64,000 bases of DNA from Gonapodya prolifera JEL478 (GCA_001574975.1 KQ965799.1:124001-188000); one strand, 5' to 3'; shown: positions 45,059 to 59,445, counted from the first letter of the stretch. Notes: generated from the letters alone by a model not told the origin. A program made the numbers and translations.

Positions 45059-48000
45059 ATGGAATCCTACCTAGCCCGCTTCACCTCAAAACTGTCCGTC
45101 GACGTGCTCGCGAACGCCCGTCCGGCACTGTTCTACGCCGGCGGCACGTCTGATGACTCCACGTCCGATATCAGGGCTAAGCTCGACTCAAAGTTTGAAC
45201 AGGATAAGCTCGACGCGCTCAGGAAGATCGTCCATGAGGTCCGTCCTGGCTGGCAGTTTTTTTCGCGTCGGCGCTCGGTGCATTTGAAATGCGCTGGCTG
45301 GGGGTGTGGTTTGGCATGGATTGCGGATTGCGGAGTGCGGTCGGGGGTTTGTGATTTGGGATGTCATTGGTTGATAGGTGAAGACGAATGACACCATCAT
45401 ATCCGACGTTTTCACAATGAGCACGGGTCAGCGGAAGGGCTATTGCTAGAAACAGTGGCCGAATTACGTCGAATGGAAAGCCGTGCGGTGGTCGTGACCC
45501 GTCACCTCGAAATTTCCACAACGACCAGGGACAAGCGGTCGGTCCTGGACGGAGGAAACCACAACCGGTGCAATATCTTGTGGACGTTGACCATTGGCCA
45601 CCCGCTTACGAACCGCTGACCTAACCTCACTCCCTCCACGGGCACACAGATCGTCGTCAAAAACCGGGACATGTCCGACCTGTTCCCGGACATTGTCAAA
45701 ACGGTCACGTCCACCAACCCACAGATCCGCCGCCTCGTCTCCATTTGCATCGCGCGGTACGCGGAGAGGGAGCAGGATTTGGCGCTCTTGTCCGTCAATA
45801 CATTTCAGGTACGTTGTGCGCTTCGTGGCGTGTGTTCACCCTGGTATGGGGTCCGTGGATTGGCAGGGTGGGCGGTGGTCGGTGATGTGTGCATTGGTGG
45901 ACGGCGGGAGTTGGGTGAAGAGAGGCTGGGTGCTATGACAGAGCGGAGAGACAGAGCAATGGCACCGTAGAGCCCACCTTCACTTCTGGCACGTTGAACG
46001 CGGTGGGAGTCGCCACGTTGGGCATCCTTAGTCCTCTGCCTCGGGACGTGGAACACCTGGACAACTTATACTTCTCTCTTCCAACTACACGTGTCATATC
46101 CCCCTCCCCTCCCCTCCCCNACACACACACACACACACACACACAAACGCACAAACGCACAAACGCACAAACGCACAAACGCACAAACGCACAAACGCAC
46201 AAACGCACAAACGCACACACGCACACACGCACACACGCACACACGCAGAAAGAACTCTCTGACAAGAGCCCCCTCGTCCGATACAACGCCCTGAGGGCCA
46301 TGTCGGCCATTAAAGGTGTGTTCCCTCTTTCCTTCTTGGATTGGACGTTTTGTTGTGTGGAAAATGCCTGATTAAACTTGCGTCCGGTTGATACCCGTCG
46401 TTGCAATGGTACCCGAACGCACATTTAGTGCCTGTGATTGCACCGATTGGTACGTACGGTTTTGGGCACTCGCTATTGCGAGGTGGTAAGCTGACCCACA
46501 GCACCTCCGCCCGGCCCGGCAACCGGCACCACCACACTCCCCAAATTAGTCATGCTTGCAATCCGCAAGGCACTTACAGACTTGTCGCCACACGTCCGTC
46601 GCGGCGGACTCCTCGCCATCCCCAAATGCCACGCGTGAGCTCTACTTAACTTGCTTCACATTTCGTGACTTCATCCCGTCATGATGTCCTTTCGCCCCAA
46701 CTTTCCCACGACCAGCCTCGACGCCACACAACAATCCGCCCTCCTCGACCTCCTCCTCCCCTCGCTGTACACCGACACCAACCCGACCGTCACATCTGCA
46801 GCACTGTATGCGCTGCGCTCCATGGCTCCCACGCGGGATGACTTGCTCCACCCCGCGTTCCGCCGGCTGGCGCGTATGGTCCCGGACATGGACGAGTGGG
46901 GGCAGATCGAGACGCTGGAGGCCCTGACCTTTTACGCGAGGAGGCAGTTTGGAGATCCGGATTCCGGAGTGGTCGCCGACGCGGACACGCCCACGCCTAC
47001 CCCCGGACCTGACCTTGCTGCAACCCTCCCCACCTCCATGGACCCCGACCTCCGCCTTCTCCTTACGACAACCCAGCCCCTACTCCGCGCGCGCAACGCC
47101 GGGGTCACCATCTGCGCCATCTCGCTGCACCTCGCGCTGCTCCCCCGCTCGCACCGCGCGCTCGTGGCCCGGCCTGCCGCGGCACTTGTACGGGCCTGCA
47201 AGGGCTCCCGCGAGATGCAGACCGTGGCACTGCGCGCCTGCTTTGAGGTGGCCAAGCGCGCCCCGGGGTCGTTTGGGGGAATGCACAGGGGCTTCTACGT
47301 GTACCCGCTCGAGGGGGAAGGTGTGTGGAAGTGGAAATTGCGGATGGTGGTGGAGGCCGTCGATCCGGATAACGGCGCCGAGGTCGTCGAGGAGCTGGGT
47401 TGGTATGTCGTCGGCAGGGATCGGACGCTGGCAAAAGAGGCGGTGGCGGTGGGTTGATGTCGCGTGAAGGGGGGGCGGGGGTTTACGGGGTCGTCAATGG
47501 GTGTCTAGTGGAATTGGAATACGTGAGACGAAAGTCAAATCAGGATTTGCATGATGTGGCGGGAAGTGGGTGCGAAATTGACTTCTGCTCCGCTCCAATT
47601 GCAGGTTTTGGGAGAAATCGCCACCAAGATACCTTCTGTAGCAGATCGCGTCATTGCCAAACTCATGGATCTTGTCGCAAGCCGGGACGGTGAGTCTTTG
47701 CATTCCAGCTATCTTCTATGCTACCTGAAGTCGTGTCGCTTCGACCTGGCAAGACGAAATCGCCGCCGCATCCATCGATGCTCTCCGACCCCTTCTCTCG
47801 CTGCACCCCTACGCCCCGCACATCCGCCGCCTTGCGTCCCTTTTGGAGGGTGACTCTGCCACGGGGCGACTACCCTTGCACGATCCGTCGGCCTGTGCGT
47901 CGGTGCTCTGGCTGGTGGGCGAGTACTCGCACCTCGTCCCCCGGACAGCGCCGGATGTGCTCCGTGTGTGGGCCAAGGCCTTTCCGTTATTAGGGAAGGG

Positions 48001-49074
48001 GGGTGTCGCACGGCCAGTGGAACGCGATGGTGAGGTCCCTGGTGCGGACGAGGAACAGGACGAAGAACCCTCGCGGGACGAAACGGAGGCGTCCAGGATG
48101 CTTAAACTGCAGGTGCTGACTTTGGCGGCAAAGCTGGCTGTTGCGAGTTTTGTTGGAGGTCCCACGTCCGCTGTAACAGGCGACGGGATTGGGGAGGAGT
48201 CTCTTTCGCATGCTGAACGGTCAAAAGTGCGGCAACAAGTAGGACTGCTGTTCCGTTATGTGACGGAGATGGCGCGCTATGACTTGGACTACGATGTCCG
48301 CGATCGAGGACGGTTTTTGAAGGGCCTTGTCCTGGAAAAGATGCCAGGAGCTGAGGCACCTGTGTCTTTGGACGCAAATGGCGAGACAACGGCAAAGCTG
48401 GGAGAATTGCTAGGAGATCGGATGACATCTATTATGTTCGGCAATCGGGGTGGCAAGGAAGGCATCAAAAAGAGTCCACAACAATGTGAGTGTTTTCGAT
48501 CCTGTTTCTGTGATTGCACCTCGTCTCAGGGTTTGAAATGCGACTAGACGGCAAAATTTACGCGCTTTCTTCTATCGCTATTATCAGTACCGCTGTGCGG
48601 GATCTCGAACCATTGCCTGACTTCCCCGCTATCCCGACCGACCCTGCCGTCCGCTCAGGACAGTCGGACGATCCTTGGACCCGCAACTCTTCATCATCTG
48701 AGGCGCAATATAACATTCAGGCACCATCGCCAACTCAATCTCGAAATGCAGCGCTGGGTGGAAAAAGTGCCCCAGCGAGCGGTACAACAGAGGTTAAGGC
48801 GACGAGTAGCCTTGTTGGCTCTCGTGCAAGTGACACAGGAGCTGTTTGGAATGGAGTCTCATTAGCTGCGAAGACCCCAGTAGACTTGGACGCATGGTTT
48901 GAAGACGATGTGCCCTTACCAGCACAACAGATTGAGTCGGAAGAAGACGAGGATGAAGACGATGACGAGAGCGATGAAGAAGATGTGGAGGAAACTGAGG
49001 ACAGTGAGGAAGAGACTGACGATGTGGATGAGAGTGAAGATGAGAGCACGGGTATATTGCATGAACAAAATTAA
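45059..49074 (+). CDS. APL6: AP-3 adaptor complex beta subunit
   Basis: Large beta subunit of the AP-3 coat, which carries cargo from endosome/TGN to vacuole or lysosome. Nine exons: 45059-45238, 45650-45808, 46249-46315, 46429-46449, 46550-46634, 46716-47448, 47605-47689, 47754-48485, 48530-49074; 868 residues. Adaptin ARM repeats: [97 protein letters not shown], and [20 protein letters not shown]. The C-terminus is an extremely acidic Glu/Asp/Ser tract ([20 protein letters not shown]), the hinge typical of AP-3 beta; no ear domain follows. Exon 4 is only 21 nt. Exon 3 directly follows a microsatellite. GC-rich third positions in 46700-47450. Confidence 0.92.
46121..46247. repeat. CA / ACAAACGC microsatellite in AP-3 beta intron 2
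   Basis: An (AC)n run of about 22 b, then about 9 tandem copies of ACAAACGC, then about 4 of ACACACGC, ending in ACACGCAG, where the final AG is the 3' splice site of the intron. The single N of the window (46120) sits at its 5' edge next to a CCCCT run, suggesting an assembly join. Confidence 0.95.
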
Positions 49075-49103
49075 TTACGGTATTCGCGATGTAAAGAAGA
49101 ATG

Positions 49104-52100
49104 TCATTCTATAGCTTTTGAAGCACCCAATGCATCAAAAAGTCCGTTGATCGTGTTTTTCATTGCTTTCCGCTTCTGAATCTGCTCGGGAGCCTCTTTG
49201 CCTTTGGCTTTCCCTTTTCCCTTCCCATTCTTGAGCTTTAGTTCTGGCTTCGCTTTTGTAGGAGAGGCAAGGTCCGCCCAGTATTCGCCGAGGACAGAGA
49301 CAACTTCCTCTGTTTGCCAAGTGTTTGAGAACTGTCCACAACATAATAATTAAATTTCTGCAAAACAAAGAATAAAGGATTACTTACACCATCTCCCAAA
49401 GTCTTCCGGGTTCGCCGAGCTACTGCGGCCAATTGCTTGAAAATTTCCCGTAGTTTGGGTTGTTTGAAATTTTGAGAGCCTCCACTTGCGGCCGCACTGC
49501 GGTACTCAGAAGACAACATGTAGCGAATGGTGGACTGAAATGACAACGAAATACTCCGAACAAGAACTTGCAGCGAGGGTGAAGTGGCAGACGCGAGATC
49601 CTGCGTAATAGTAAAGTTCATCTAGTGTCTCCATGTGTAGTAAACGAGGAGGGACTCACTGTTTGCGAAGTTACAAGTCGCTGCATCAAATTAAAAGCTT
49701 GCGCCAGCTGATACTGCCGAGGATTTGACACTGCACCCGATTGCATCTGTTTGCTGCTCTTACTTGCTGAGTCGTCACGCGTCAACTTTGTGATATCCAT
49801 GTACGTGGCCAACTCCGAAGCGAATGCAGTCCATGCTACGTCTGGATATCGCTTGATGAGCTCTTCGAAAACGACAATTGGCAAACGAGAGTGCTTGCTC
49901 GTCATGAATTCGGTCAAAGCCGAACCATACACTTGCGCGATGGAACCCGAGGTCGACGACGCCGGTTTTGTGGATTCTTCCGGTGTGCCCGAAGATTTCT
50001 TCCGCTTTTTGTTTGTGTGAGACGATGTATCTTGCTCGGTGGATTTGTCCGCATTGTGGTCAGGAAAGTTCCTCGTCCATGTTTTCACAGTGAAGACTGA
50101 AGTTACAGCACAACACGCGCCAAAATCCCGACCTCCCCCAGTCTTTTTGGCAAGTTCCATGACCTCAACAAGTTGCGCTTCCAACTCCTCAGCGCTGAAG
50201 TCATTCTTTCCTGGCCGTGCTTTTGGGTGGTCCTTCACTTGCCCAAATCGCGACTTCACGATAGCAACGACTTTGCGATGAAGCTGTTCCTCAGAAGTCG
50301 AGAACACATGTACCAATCGAAGTAGCGGCACTGTGAAATCTATGATTCGGGGATGAGATGGCGATTGTCGCAAGAATATGTCGATCAACTCAAGCACTTT
50401 CAAACGGAAGTGCATCATCTGTTGCTTCAGCTCTTCGGGTCCCATTAAGTCATGTCGCTGGCAACGCGTCACTGTCAAAATCCTTACCTTTTTTCTCCTT
50501 GTTCGCCTTCTTTCGCTCTCGGAACACCTCTGCAAGTTTCGAATCAAACAACTCCATTTGGTCATCATCCCAAACCTCTCCACCATCACTTTCAGCATCA
50601 GAGTCCATGGATACACCGGCACCACTCTCCCGTAATGCAGTAGCGATGGCAAGTCGGAGCTCACTTTCAGCGGCATCACCATTCTCGTTTTTACCATCTA
50701 AATGTTCGTCTTCCTCATCGTCGTCTTCGCTTTCATCACTGGACTCATCATCATCGTCATCATCGTCATCATCGGAAGACTCATCATCGTTGGAGGCTTC
50801 TTCATCACTCTTCGCTGATTTGACGTCGCCGTTTTCCACGGCGTCATCGCCATTTACCATGAGGACATCGTCTTCCAGGTCGGAATCTCGTTTGTTTTCC
50901 ACAATCTGCGAACGCACAAATGTCCATCATCATTATGAGTCGCGTTCAACACCAAGTGTAACCTTACATTCAGCAGCACTGAAGTCGCTTTCTTCGTCAA
51001 TCCTCCCTTCATTCCACATACTGCACGGAATACCGTCTCCACTACTTGCCGAAGGAGAGCGGACGGTTTTGCCAACATGGACACAAGTAAATCGACGATA
51101 ACATCGACGGGATCAAGGTCATCTCTTTGCTCTCGTTGCTGGTCCTCCCCACCACCAGGTACCTTTCGCTTGACTGACTTCGCTGACTTCCCTGGATTCG
51201 TCGGGGACTCAAGTCGCTTGTAGCAATCATGCAATTCCTACGAATGGCGAGGTCACTTTCTGTGGGTATGCTGCCGTCTCCCCTCACTCACTCGAATATC
51301 GTCGTTTAGCTCTTCTTCGCTCAGTAGAAGGCCCCCTTCCTCAGAAGAATGATCCGCGTCTGTAGTAACACCCTCTTCAGCTGCAGTGAAAGCACTGGTG
51401 TGGCACTGCAACCCCAGGAAAACAAAAAGCAATTCCAGTGTTTTGAGTTGTGCACCTAGTTCTCTGCTGTCCTTCTCATCGCTCTGAAACAAGGAACGAC
51501 ATCTGTTGTTAATTGTTTCTGCGGAATCCCAAGCAGTGTTGCGAGCACTGGCAAGCAATTTGGGGAGGGGGCGCACAAAAGCAACGTTGGGTGAAAGCTT
51601 GCCTACTTCCTTGGCTAGGTTCATAACAAATGTGGGGTATCGTAGCATTCTGTCACTTGCAGAAGCAGCACTCTCGTGAGAAACCATTGCATCATTCTCA
51701 TCTGCATTTTCCTTGCCAGAAGTTGGTCTGGGGCGCGACGCTGGAACGTAAGACTGTCACAACAGAGTGTTGCATTTTGCACTTAGCTTCCTCGCGAACT
51801 CACTGGAACCTGAAAATGCGTCTCCCAGAATACCCCAAAACCTTGCTCTGCACATTTCCCTTGTGGCTGGCGTTAATGCCGGCTTAGCACCACCGTACAC
51901 CGCGACTTCCTCCATGAGTGCTGAATCACTTTCTACGTTCTTTTTTTTCCAGGCGCCTTCCCGCATCGTCACGAATCCATTGAAGAACGCAAACCGCAGA
52001 ACGGAGGTAACCATGTCTGCTTCATCGACATCCGCAACTTTGCCGAGTCTGTGGCGCATTTTGACCAAATGGAACATTTGGTCAACGCACCACTGACGAT

Positions 52101-54127
52101 GACTCTCAACGGATCGAGACGCTACCGGACCAGCTGCAGCATCCCCGACCGACTTTCCATTGATGCTCCCTTTAGAAGGGTCAACAAAACTTTCACGAAG
52201 AAATTTGATGTACTCTGAGATCCCAGTTGTGTCTAGTCCTTGAAGTATTCCCTCCACCGTCTTAGTTTTCGTGATTTTGTCAAACTGCAGCCCCTGGTCG
52301 CCTATACTTAGAATTGCAACAAGGACGGGTAAAGCAATGTTCGCGTTGGGGAGTACGACGGGTTCCGCATCCAAAGACTCTTCAACTTCGTCAACGGCAT
52401 CTACAGATCCCTTCTTCTTCTTCCCACCCGAGTTCCTCTTCTGTTTTTGCCCTGTGACAACTTCTGTCAGTCTCCGACACACAACACCGCACAGCTTGTG
52501 CAAATGCGTCCTCTTATCAGAGAGGTTGTTGATTAAGGTCCGAACCAGGGCGGGCGATACGACGTACGCAAAATGGTCTGGTGATCGTGCCGCCAGAAGA
52601 GGTAGGGCACGGAGGATGACGTTTAATGCTAGGAACTTGTGGACGTGGGACGTGCTCGCAAGGAAACGCTCTAATAATGCAGTTTTGCGGCATGAGAAAC
52701 CGCACAAGTGCAAAAGAAAAGCGTGCATACCTTCCACAGCGGCTTTCCAAAATTCCATGAACCCGACCCTCTTACCACCTTCCTTTTCTCCATCCACAAC
52801 CTTTTGTAAAACACAGTCCCACACACTATGCACCTTGGGATGGGAGTTAGAGCTCGACTTGAGCGCCTCTACAATCCTCGGTAAGGCCGCAGAAGAAAGC
52901 ACGGGTTTGGGAAGCGCAGTGATGGTCTGCAACGGTGAGCAGCAATGACTACATATATCATGTGTGAAACCGCATCTGCGCGCTTACCACATCAATGTCT
53001 TCGAGTCGACACGCAAGCCAAAGATCTTCTGGACTATCATATGGTGACTTTGAAATGCCCGAGGCACCATACACAGATTGCACAACCGGTTCAAGAAGCG
53101 TTTTACCGGCGGGTGTTTGAGACAGCTGCAATACATCTTGGGGTCAGCAATCAATCTGTTCGTTGAAACTATGTGACTCCTCACCTGTTCAACCAGATCT
53201 ACCAGCACTCTGTAGCACACTTCTCGCAAAAAACTCTTTTTCTCGGACCATTCGACGAGTAACACTGTCATCCGGAGTACTTCGTTCGGCGTTGCAAAAG
53301 CAACATCGGGAGAAATCTGAGCAACTTTCGACTCGTCCTTGGCCTGTTCATCGCCGGAAGGGCCTTTCTTCTTCTTTCCCTTTTTGGAGTCTACTCGCTT
53401 TACATTGCCGATTTGTCCTGAACCGTCAGTTTCTCCCTCAACATTCAAATGGGAAAGCCGTCCACTGGAAACGACGCTCATAACGCCAAAAACGCGTCCA
53501 AAGTACATCTCTCGCTCCTCCTGGCCGCTCATTGAGCCCGTTACATCTGTGTGCCGGAGGAGAGTCTCGAGGACGTAAGTGATGGGAACAAACGGGATGA
53601 CCACAAGAAGCTTCAGTGATTCAAGTCGTTGGTGAGTGCGGCCGTTGAGTAGAGTTGAGCGAACGGACAGGACGGAGGTGAATTAGTGAAAGTGGGGTTG
53701 CGGTTCTTGAAATTCAACCTACTTCTGTCAATGCCACCGCGAATCCCTGTCGTGCCCCTTCTCTAGAGCTGGGGAGACCTCTCAAAAGTCTTTTCAGAGT
53801 GTAAGAGACGCTGGATGAACAAAGCTGGTCCAGCACGGCATCGAACTCCACCAAAGTGTCCGATTCCTCCGTCCTCTGCTTTTCTTGGTCCTTCCCTTTG
53901 AGATTCTCTCTGGATTTCTGTTGTTTCGTTTGACTTTGAGCATCAGCCCTAGCGTGAATAGTTTTCAATTTCTCCGTGAGTTGGTTCCACTGCCCAGCTT
54001 TGGTGAGGTTGTCGACGTGCGACGATTGCTCCTGGGCAAGCGCCGATATTAAAGCGTGAGCGGCTTTCCCTCTGACAGCAACATCCAGCGACGCAAGATC
54101 CCAGAACAGCTCCAGGACAGCTGCCAT
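49104..54127 (-). CDS. POL5: POL5/MYBBP1A-type nucleolar protein
   Basis: HEAT/ARM-rich nucleolar factor (named DNA polymerase V in yeast, but acts in rRNA synthesis and ribosome assembly). Start MAAVLELFWDLASLDVAVRG; the signature SYTLKRLLRGLPSSREGARQ with GFAVALTEV lies at about residues 110-140. Further blocks: LEDLWLACRLEDIDV-like start of exon 3, IPFVPITYVLETLLRHTDVT, PDVAFATPNEVLRMTVLLVE, LVDLVEQVRSHIVSTNRLIA, FLALNVILRALPLLAARSPD, a long acidic tract (about 50,700-50,870: DDDDDDDDESSDESEDDDEE), DQMELFDSKLAEVFRERKKA, and DFTVPLLRLVHVFSTSEEQL. The basic C-terminal tail is KLKNGKGKGKAKGKEAPEQI. At least nine exons; I did not fix each border. Length and acidic tract fit the family. Confidence 0.9.
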
Positions 54128-54211
54128 TGGGAAGTTTGGGAGTCGTGCACTTTCTCTTTTCCTTGGCCAAAGCACAAAAGCGCAGCTCGAAAGCTCGATC
54201 CCATCTCCAAT
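54128..54211. promoter_or_regulatory. 84-b divergent promoter of two nucleolar genes
   Basis: Separates the starts of POL5 (minus, 54127) and the RSL1D1-like gene (plus, 54212). Both are ribosome-biogenesis factors, so shared control is plausible. The interval includes TTTCTCTTTTCC; no recognised fungal Ribi element (for example a PAC or RRPE box) is evident by eye. Confidence 0.5.
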
Positions 54212-55755
54212 ATGTCGCAGTCCCACCGCGCACTGGATCCGACGCAGGTGATTGCTCATGCGTAGAGCCCTGGATGCTCTCTTGGGCCATGGTAGCCCGG
54301 GCGGTGCTCACGGTGTTGGACTTTAGGTGGAACGCTCGACCAAGGCGCTTCTCGCCTGGTTCAACAAGTCCAAATCAACTGAGGAATCATCCGAACTTGC
54401 GCTTATTCCGGAGAACCAGTCTGTGTGGGTGGTAGTGTCCACGAGAACCATTCCTGACAACTTTAAAATCAAACCCGTCCGAATGTGAGTTCTCACGTGC
54501 GAAGGACCGCTTCGTGGAGAAGTTTTCTTTTCTGAAGAGGAATAACATGCTGAAATGTGGGGAGCTGAAGGATTTTGGCTCTCTTTGTGTGTGAGATGCC
54601 AGGACATAACTGACCATTTCTCTTCAGCACCATCCCCCACCCTTTCCTCCCCCCTACTGCATCCGTTTGCCTCATCACTAAAGATCCTCAAAGAGAATAC
54701 AAGGATAAGCTGGACGCTACCCCGGGTGGCGAGGCCCGGAAGCTCGTGAACAAGGTATCACAAAATTCGCTGTTTCGTGGAGTGATTGAACGTAACAATA
54801 ACGCCCCGGTACGATTTATCAGGTCATTGACGTCTCGAAACTTCGAGCCAAGTACAAGCCCTTTGAGGCGAAGCGCCAACTCTGCCGAGAGTACGACCTT
54901 TTCCTCGCGGACGAACGTGTGCTGCCGCTGCTTCCGAAGATTTTGGGCAAGAAGTTCTTTGAGGCCAAAAAGTGAGAATAGGGCTTTTTATTTATGTGAC
55001 TACTCTGTTTGAAAGCGAGCGGCTTCTTTGCAGGCACCCGGTTCCCGTCAATCTCACGAAAACGGACTTGCTCGGCGAAATCAAGGGGGCGCGCAGCAGT
55101 ACTTACCTGCATCTCAACAGAGGGAACTGCACGTGTGTTATCCCGCGTTAAAAGATGCTCTGTAGTGACATTCCCTCACGTTGCGATTTGGTCATTGTCG
55201 TTGCAACCACTGTGTAGATCCATCCGCGTCGGTCTCACCTCACAAACTGCCGAAGAGCTCGCTGCAAACATATTGACCGTTCTCGACACGGTCATAACAA
55301 ATTACGTACCCCGGAAATGGAGCAATGTGCAGTCCATCCATGTGAAGACGAGCGAGAGTGTCGCCCTTCCCATCTACAATTCGTTGCCAGAGGAGAAGAT
55401 GGTGATTGAGGTGAAGCCACAGGTCACGAAGGAGCGAACCAAGCGAAAGCGAGAGGAGACAGAGGTGGATGAGCAAAAGAAAGTTGAGAAGAAGGCCCGG
55501 AACGAGGATGCTGCGGAGGAGGAAGTGCCCAAAAAGGGATCGGAGAAGAAAGCTTCCAAGAAGGGTGTCAAAGAAGCTTCCAAAGAAGCTGTTGTGGAGG
55601 ATAAGCAGTCGAAATCACTTGGACTTTTGGCGAAGGAGAAGAAGGACAAGCCCACCAGTGGCGCGAGCGCTAGCGAGAAGCCTTCACGAAATAAGGCGGG
55701 CGCGGTAGAAGCGCCTAAAGGTAGCAAAGCGAAGAAGATTGTGAAAGCTAAATAG
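54212..55755 (+). CDS. Ribosomal L1-domain nucleolar protein (RSL1D1/UTP30/CIC1 type)
   Basis: Six exons: 54212-54247, 54327-54484, 54628-54754, 54823-54971, 55034-55132, 55218-55755; 368 residues. Start MSQSHRALDPTQVERSTKAL matches the family entry helix. L1 fold: VWVVVSTRTIPDNFKIKPVR, TASVCLITKDPQREYKDKLD, VIDVSKLRAKYKPFEAKRQL, YDLFLADERVLPLLPKILGK, KFFEAKKHPVPVNLTK, STYLHLNRGNCTSIRVGLTS and AANILTVLDTVITNYVPRKW. A Lys/Glu-rich tail of about 120 residues with nuclear-localisation-like runs (ERTKRKREE, KKASKKGVKEASKEA) follows. Such proteins act in pre-60S or small-subunit assembly. It diverges from POL5 across an 84-b promoter. Confidence 0.9.
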
Positions 55756-55942
55756 GATATTTTATAAGTCATTGTTTTACTTCCTCCACCATATCTGTAT
55801 TTGGTGATCTACGTGTGGAGGGGGGGAGGGAGGGAATAACTCGAGATGCGGGTAAATTGGCTTGCCTTTCATTCTTTGGGGTTTGCATCTGCGTCGGAGT
55901 CATCGCCGCCCTCGACACGCTATTTTTATTTTCTTTTGTGCG

Positions 55943-57529
<1,587 letters not shown>

Positions 57530-57757
57530 TGAGCGTGAACAACCCATGCTGTAGGGAGGTGGGATTTTGTGGGAGCTAGCCCGGGGTCCAGTCTGGCTTG
57601 GAAACGGGCATTCCTTTGCAGGATTCAAGTCTTGAATATTGGTCACATCTATCGCGATGTGACTCCATGCATATCGGCCTGATATGCTATAGACACGCCT
57701 TACAGAGGCTTTGCATTTTACATTACATAGAACTCTGCAGGAATATATACTACTTTG

Positions 57758-59148
57758 TCAGCCGAATGACCCGACCTCTGTGGTACCATGCCGAGGGCGC
57801 GCTCCCTCTATCGCAGGCCCAACATGCGGGTGTCTCGCAGTTCCATTCGTATGCTCGGAATCCCCACGCGTTTCGCCGACACCACTCGCACCCGTTCCGT
57901 CTCGCGGTTGACTTGCTGAGTCCCGTGACCGCGCCTCGTGCACCTCGCGACCGGCTTGTGCCAGCTTTGGGGACACATCTTGGAATGCGATATAAGAGGA
58001 ACAGATGAGGACGGTCGTGCACAGGAAAATTGAAATGAGACATCCGTAAGGAATGGAGTTTGGAGGTGGTATGGTCTATGGGGTAGAGGCCATATCTGTT
58101 GACCGCACGCAGGTTTCGACATTATGCTATCAAACTTACAGCCATGCTGGCTCCCAAATGGGTAACAGCCACAAATGCGACCCTCCACCACGATCTTGTA
58201 CGATAACCTTCAAAGGCCACCACGTTCCACGCGATGTTGAGGAGAGTGAAGAGGGACGTGAGAATTGCTGGAACAGGACGAGTAGAAGGAACATCATGTG
58301 AATGAGAGAGTGAGGGTGACAAGAAGTTGCAGTTATCCACAGCACATCATGTCCTCGTAGACTAGTAGACTAGAGGCTCAACATCTCCGACACTCACCAC
58401 TCAAGAAAAACATGCTAATACCACCACAAGCTCTCGCGACCACGACGCCAGGACCCGCGCTTTGGGCTAAACTGGACACATATGTTACAAGGGAGTTGGC
58501 TGCACCGAAACCGAACCCCGCGACGAGAGAGCGAGTTGGAAAGTTGAGTGGAGATGTGGGGTGCTTGGAGACGAGGTCGAAGAGGGAGTTGGCACGTCTG
58601 CGGAACAAACGGGTACATTCTAAGCATGTCACGGAGGAGGGAGGGGCTCCCGGGCGTGAGCGGAGAGCTTCCACCGCTTTGCGTTATGACAACCTTCAAG
58701 TGATGCAATTTCCAGATTTGTCACGCGACCTGTCCGGCAAAGGACCAGTGCCATTCCACCACGGTGCTGCGTTTCCAGAATTAACCAAGGACAGCAGTTC
58801 GTCACCATTACGCACGATAATAGCATGTAGTAAAGCCATCTGAATAATTCCTGGCTAATAACGCCAACGACGACGGAAAATGGCAAGGAGGACTGGAGCG
58901 GTGCAACGATGCGCCATATCAAAGCGGAGAGGAGAAGGGAGAGGAGCCAGAAGAAGGCACTTTCAATCGATAAGGAAAATGCTCGATAATCGCCATGTGT
59001 GATTGGTAGGCGACGCGGTCACTCACTGATCTCACCTCGATATTGAGAGTATCGTGAGTGTAGGGTCTCGAGCAACATATCCGAAGAAGATCACCAGTGC
59101 TGGTCCGTACGCAGTGAGTAGACAGCCAAAGAATGACAGTGCCGTCAT
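57758..59148 (-). CDS. APH1: APH1, gamma-secretase subunit
   Basis: Seven-pass membrane scaffold of gamma-secretase (presenilin, nicastrin, APH1, PEN2), which cleaves transmembrane helices. Five exons: 59148-59036, 58959-58816, 58597-58398, 58267-58140, 58075-57758; 300 residues, all in phase. MTALSFFGCLLTAYGPALVI matches APH1 TM1 (FFGCTFVAFGPAFALF); SAFFWLLSLLLSALIWRIVA matches AFFWLVSLLLASVVWFI; SQELFRWLYYMLL matches LLQEVFRFAYYKLL. GFGFGAANSLV corresponds to the GxxxG helix-packing motif and VTHLGASMA to the conserved GSHLL histidine. The other conserved histidine (ILLHTFWG in animals) is Asn here (TLLNIAWN). A hydrophilic 70-residue C-tail follows the last segment. Confidence 0.88.
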
Positions 59149-59445
59149 CCCTTTGGATTGATGACTGGGAAGTGAAGGATGGAGCCCGCCGTCAACCCCA
59201 ATGAATCTTCGAACACTTCAATAAAAACAAGGTAATGCTTCTCCACCTTTTTCGCTTTCCCTTTAAATGAACTACTTAGTGGAATACATTTTCATGGTTT
59301 GGTTAGTGTTGTCGCGGTGCGAGTTTTGGCGGAAGCTGACCTCGCGCGCTGAATTCATTCAATCAGTCAGTGGAACCAACCAGACAAAGTCGATCTGCAA
59401 GCATACGTTTTACCCCCGTCCCACCAGGCGTAAGAGCGTGACTTG
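59149..59445. promoter_or_regulatory. Divergent region between APH1 and NPRL3
   Basis: About 300 b between two divergent starts; no open frame or repeat of note. Contains AATAAAAACAAGG and CTTTAAATGAACTACTTAG tracts that could serve as AT-rich promoter elements. The call is by position. Confidence 0.4.

Noticed and set aside
46121-46247. CRISPR-like or telomeric array
   Set aside because: The 8-base unit repeats without spacers and lies inside a spliced intron; it is a simple microsatellite.
50358-51101. 247-codon plus-strand serine-rich frame
   Set aside because: It is the antisense of the POL5 acidic (GAT/GAA repeat) tract; Ser runs are the expected complement of Asp/Glu codons.
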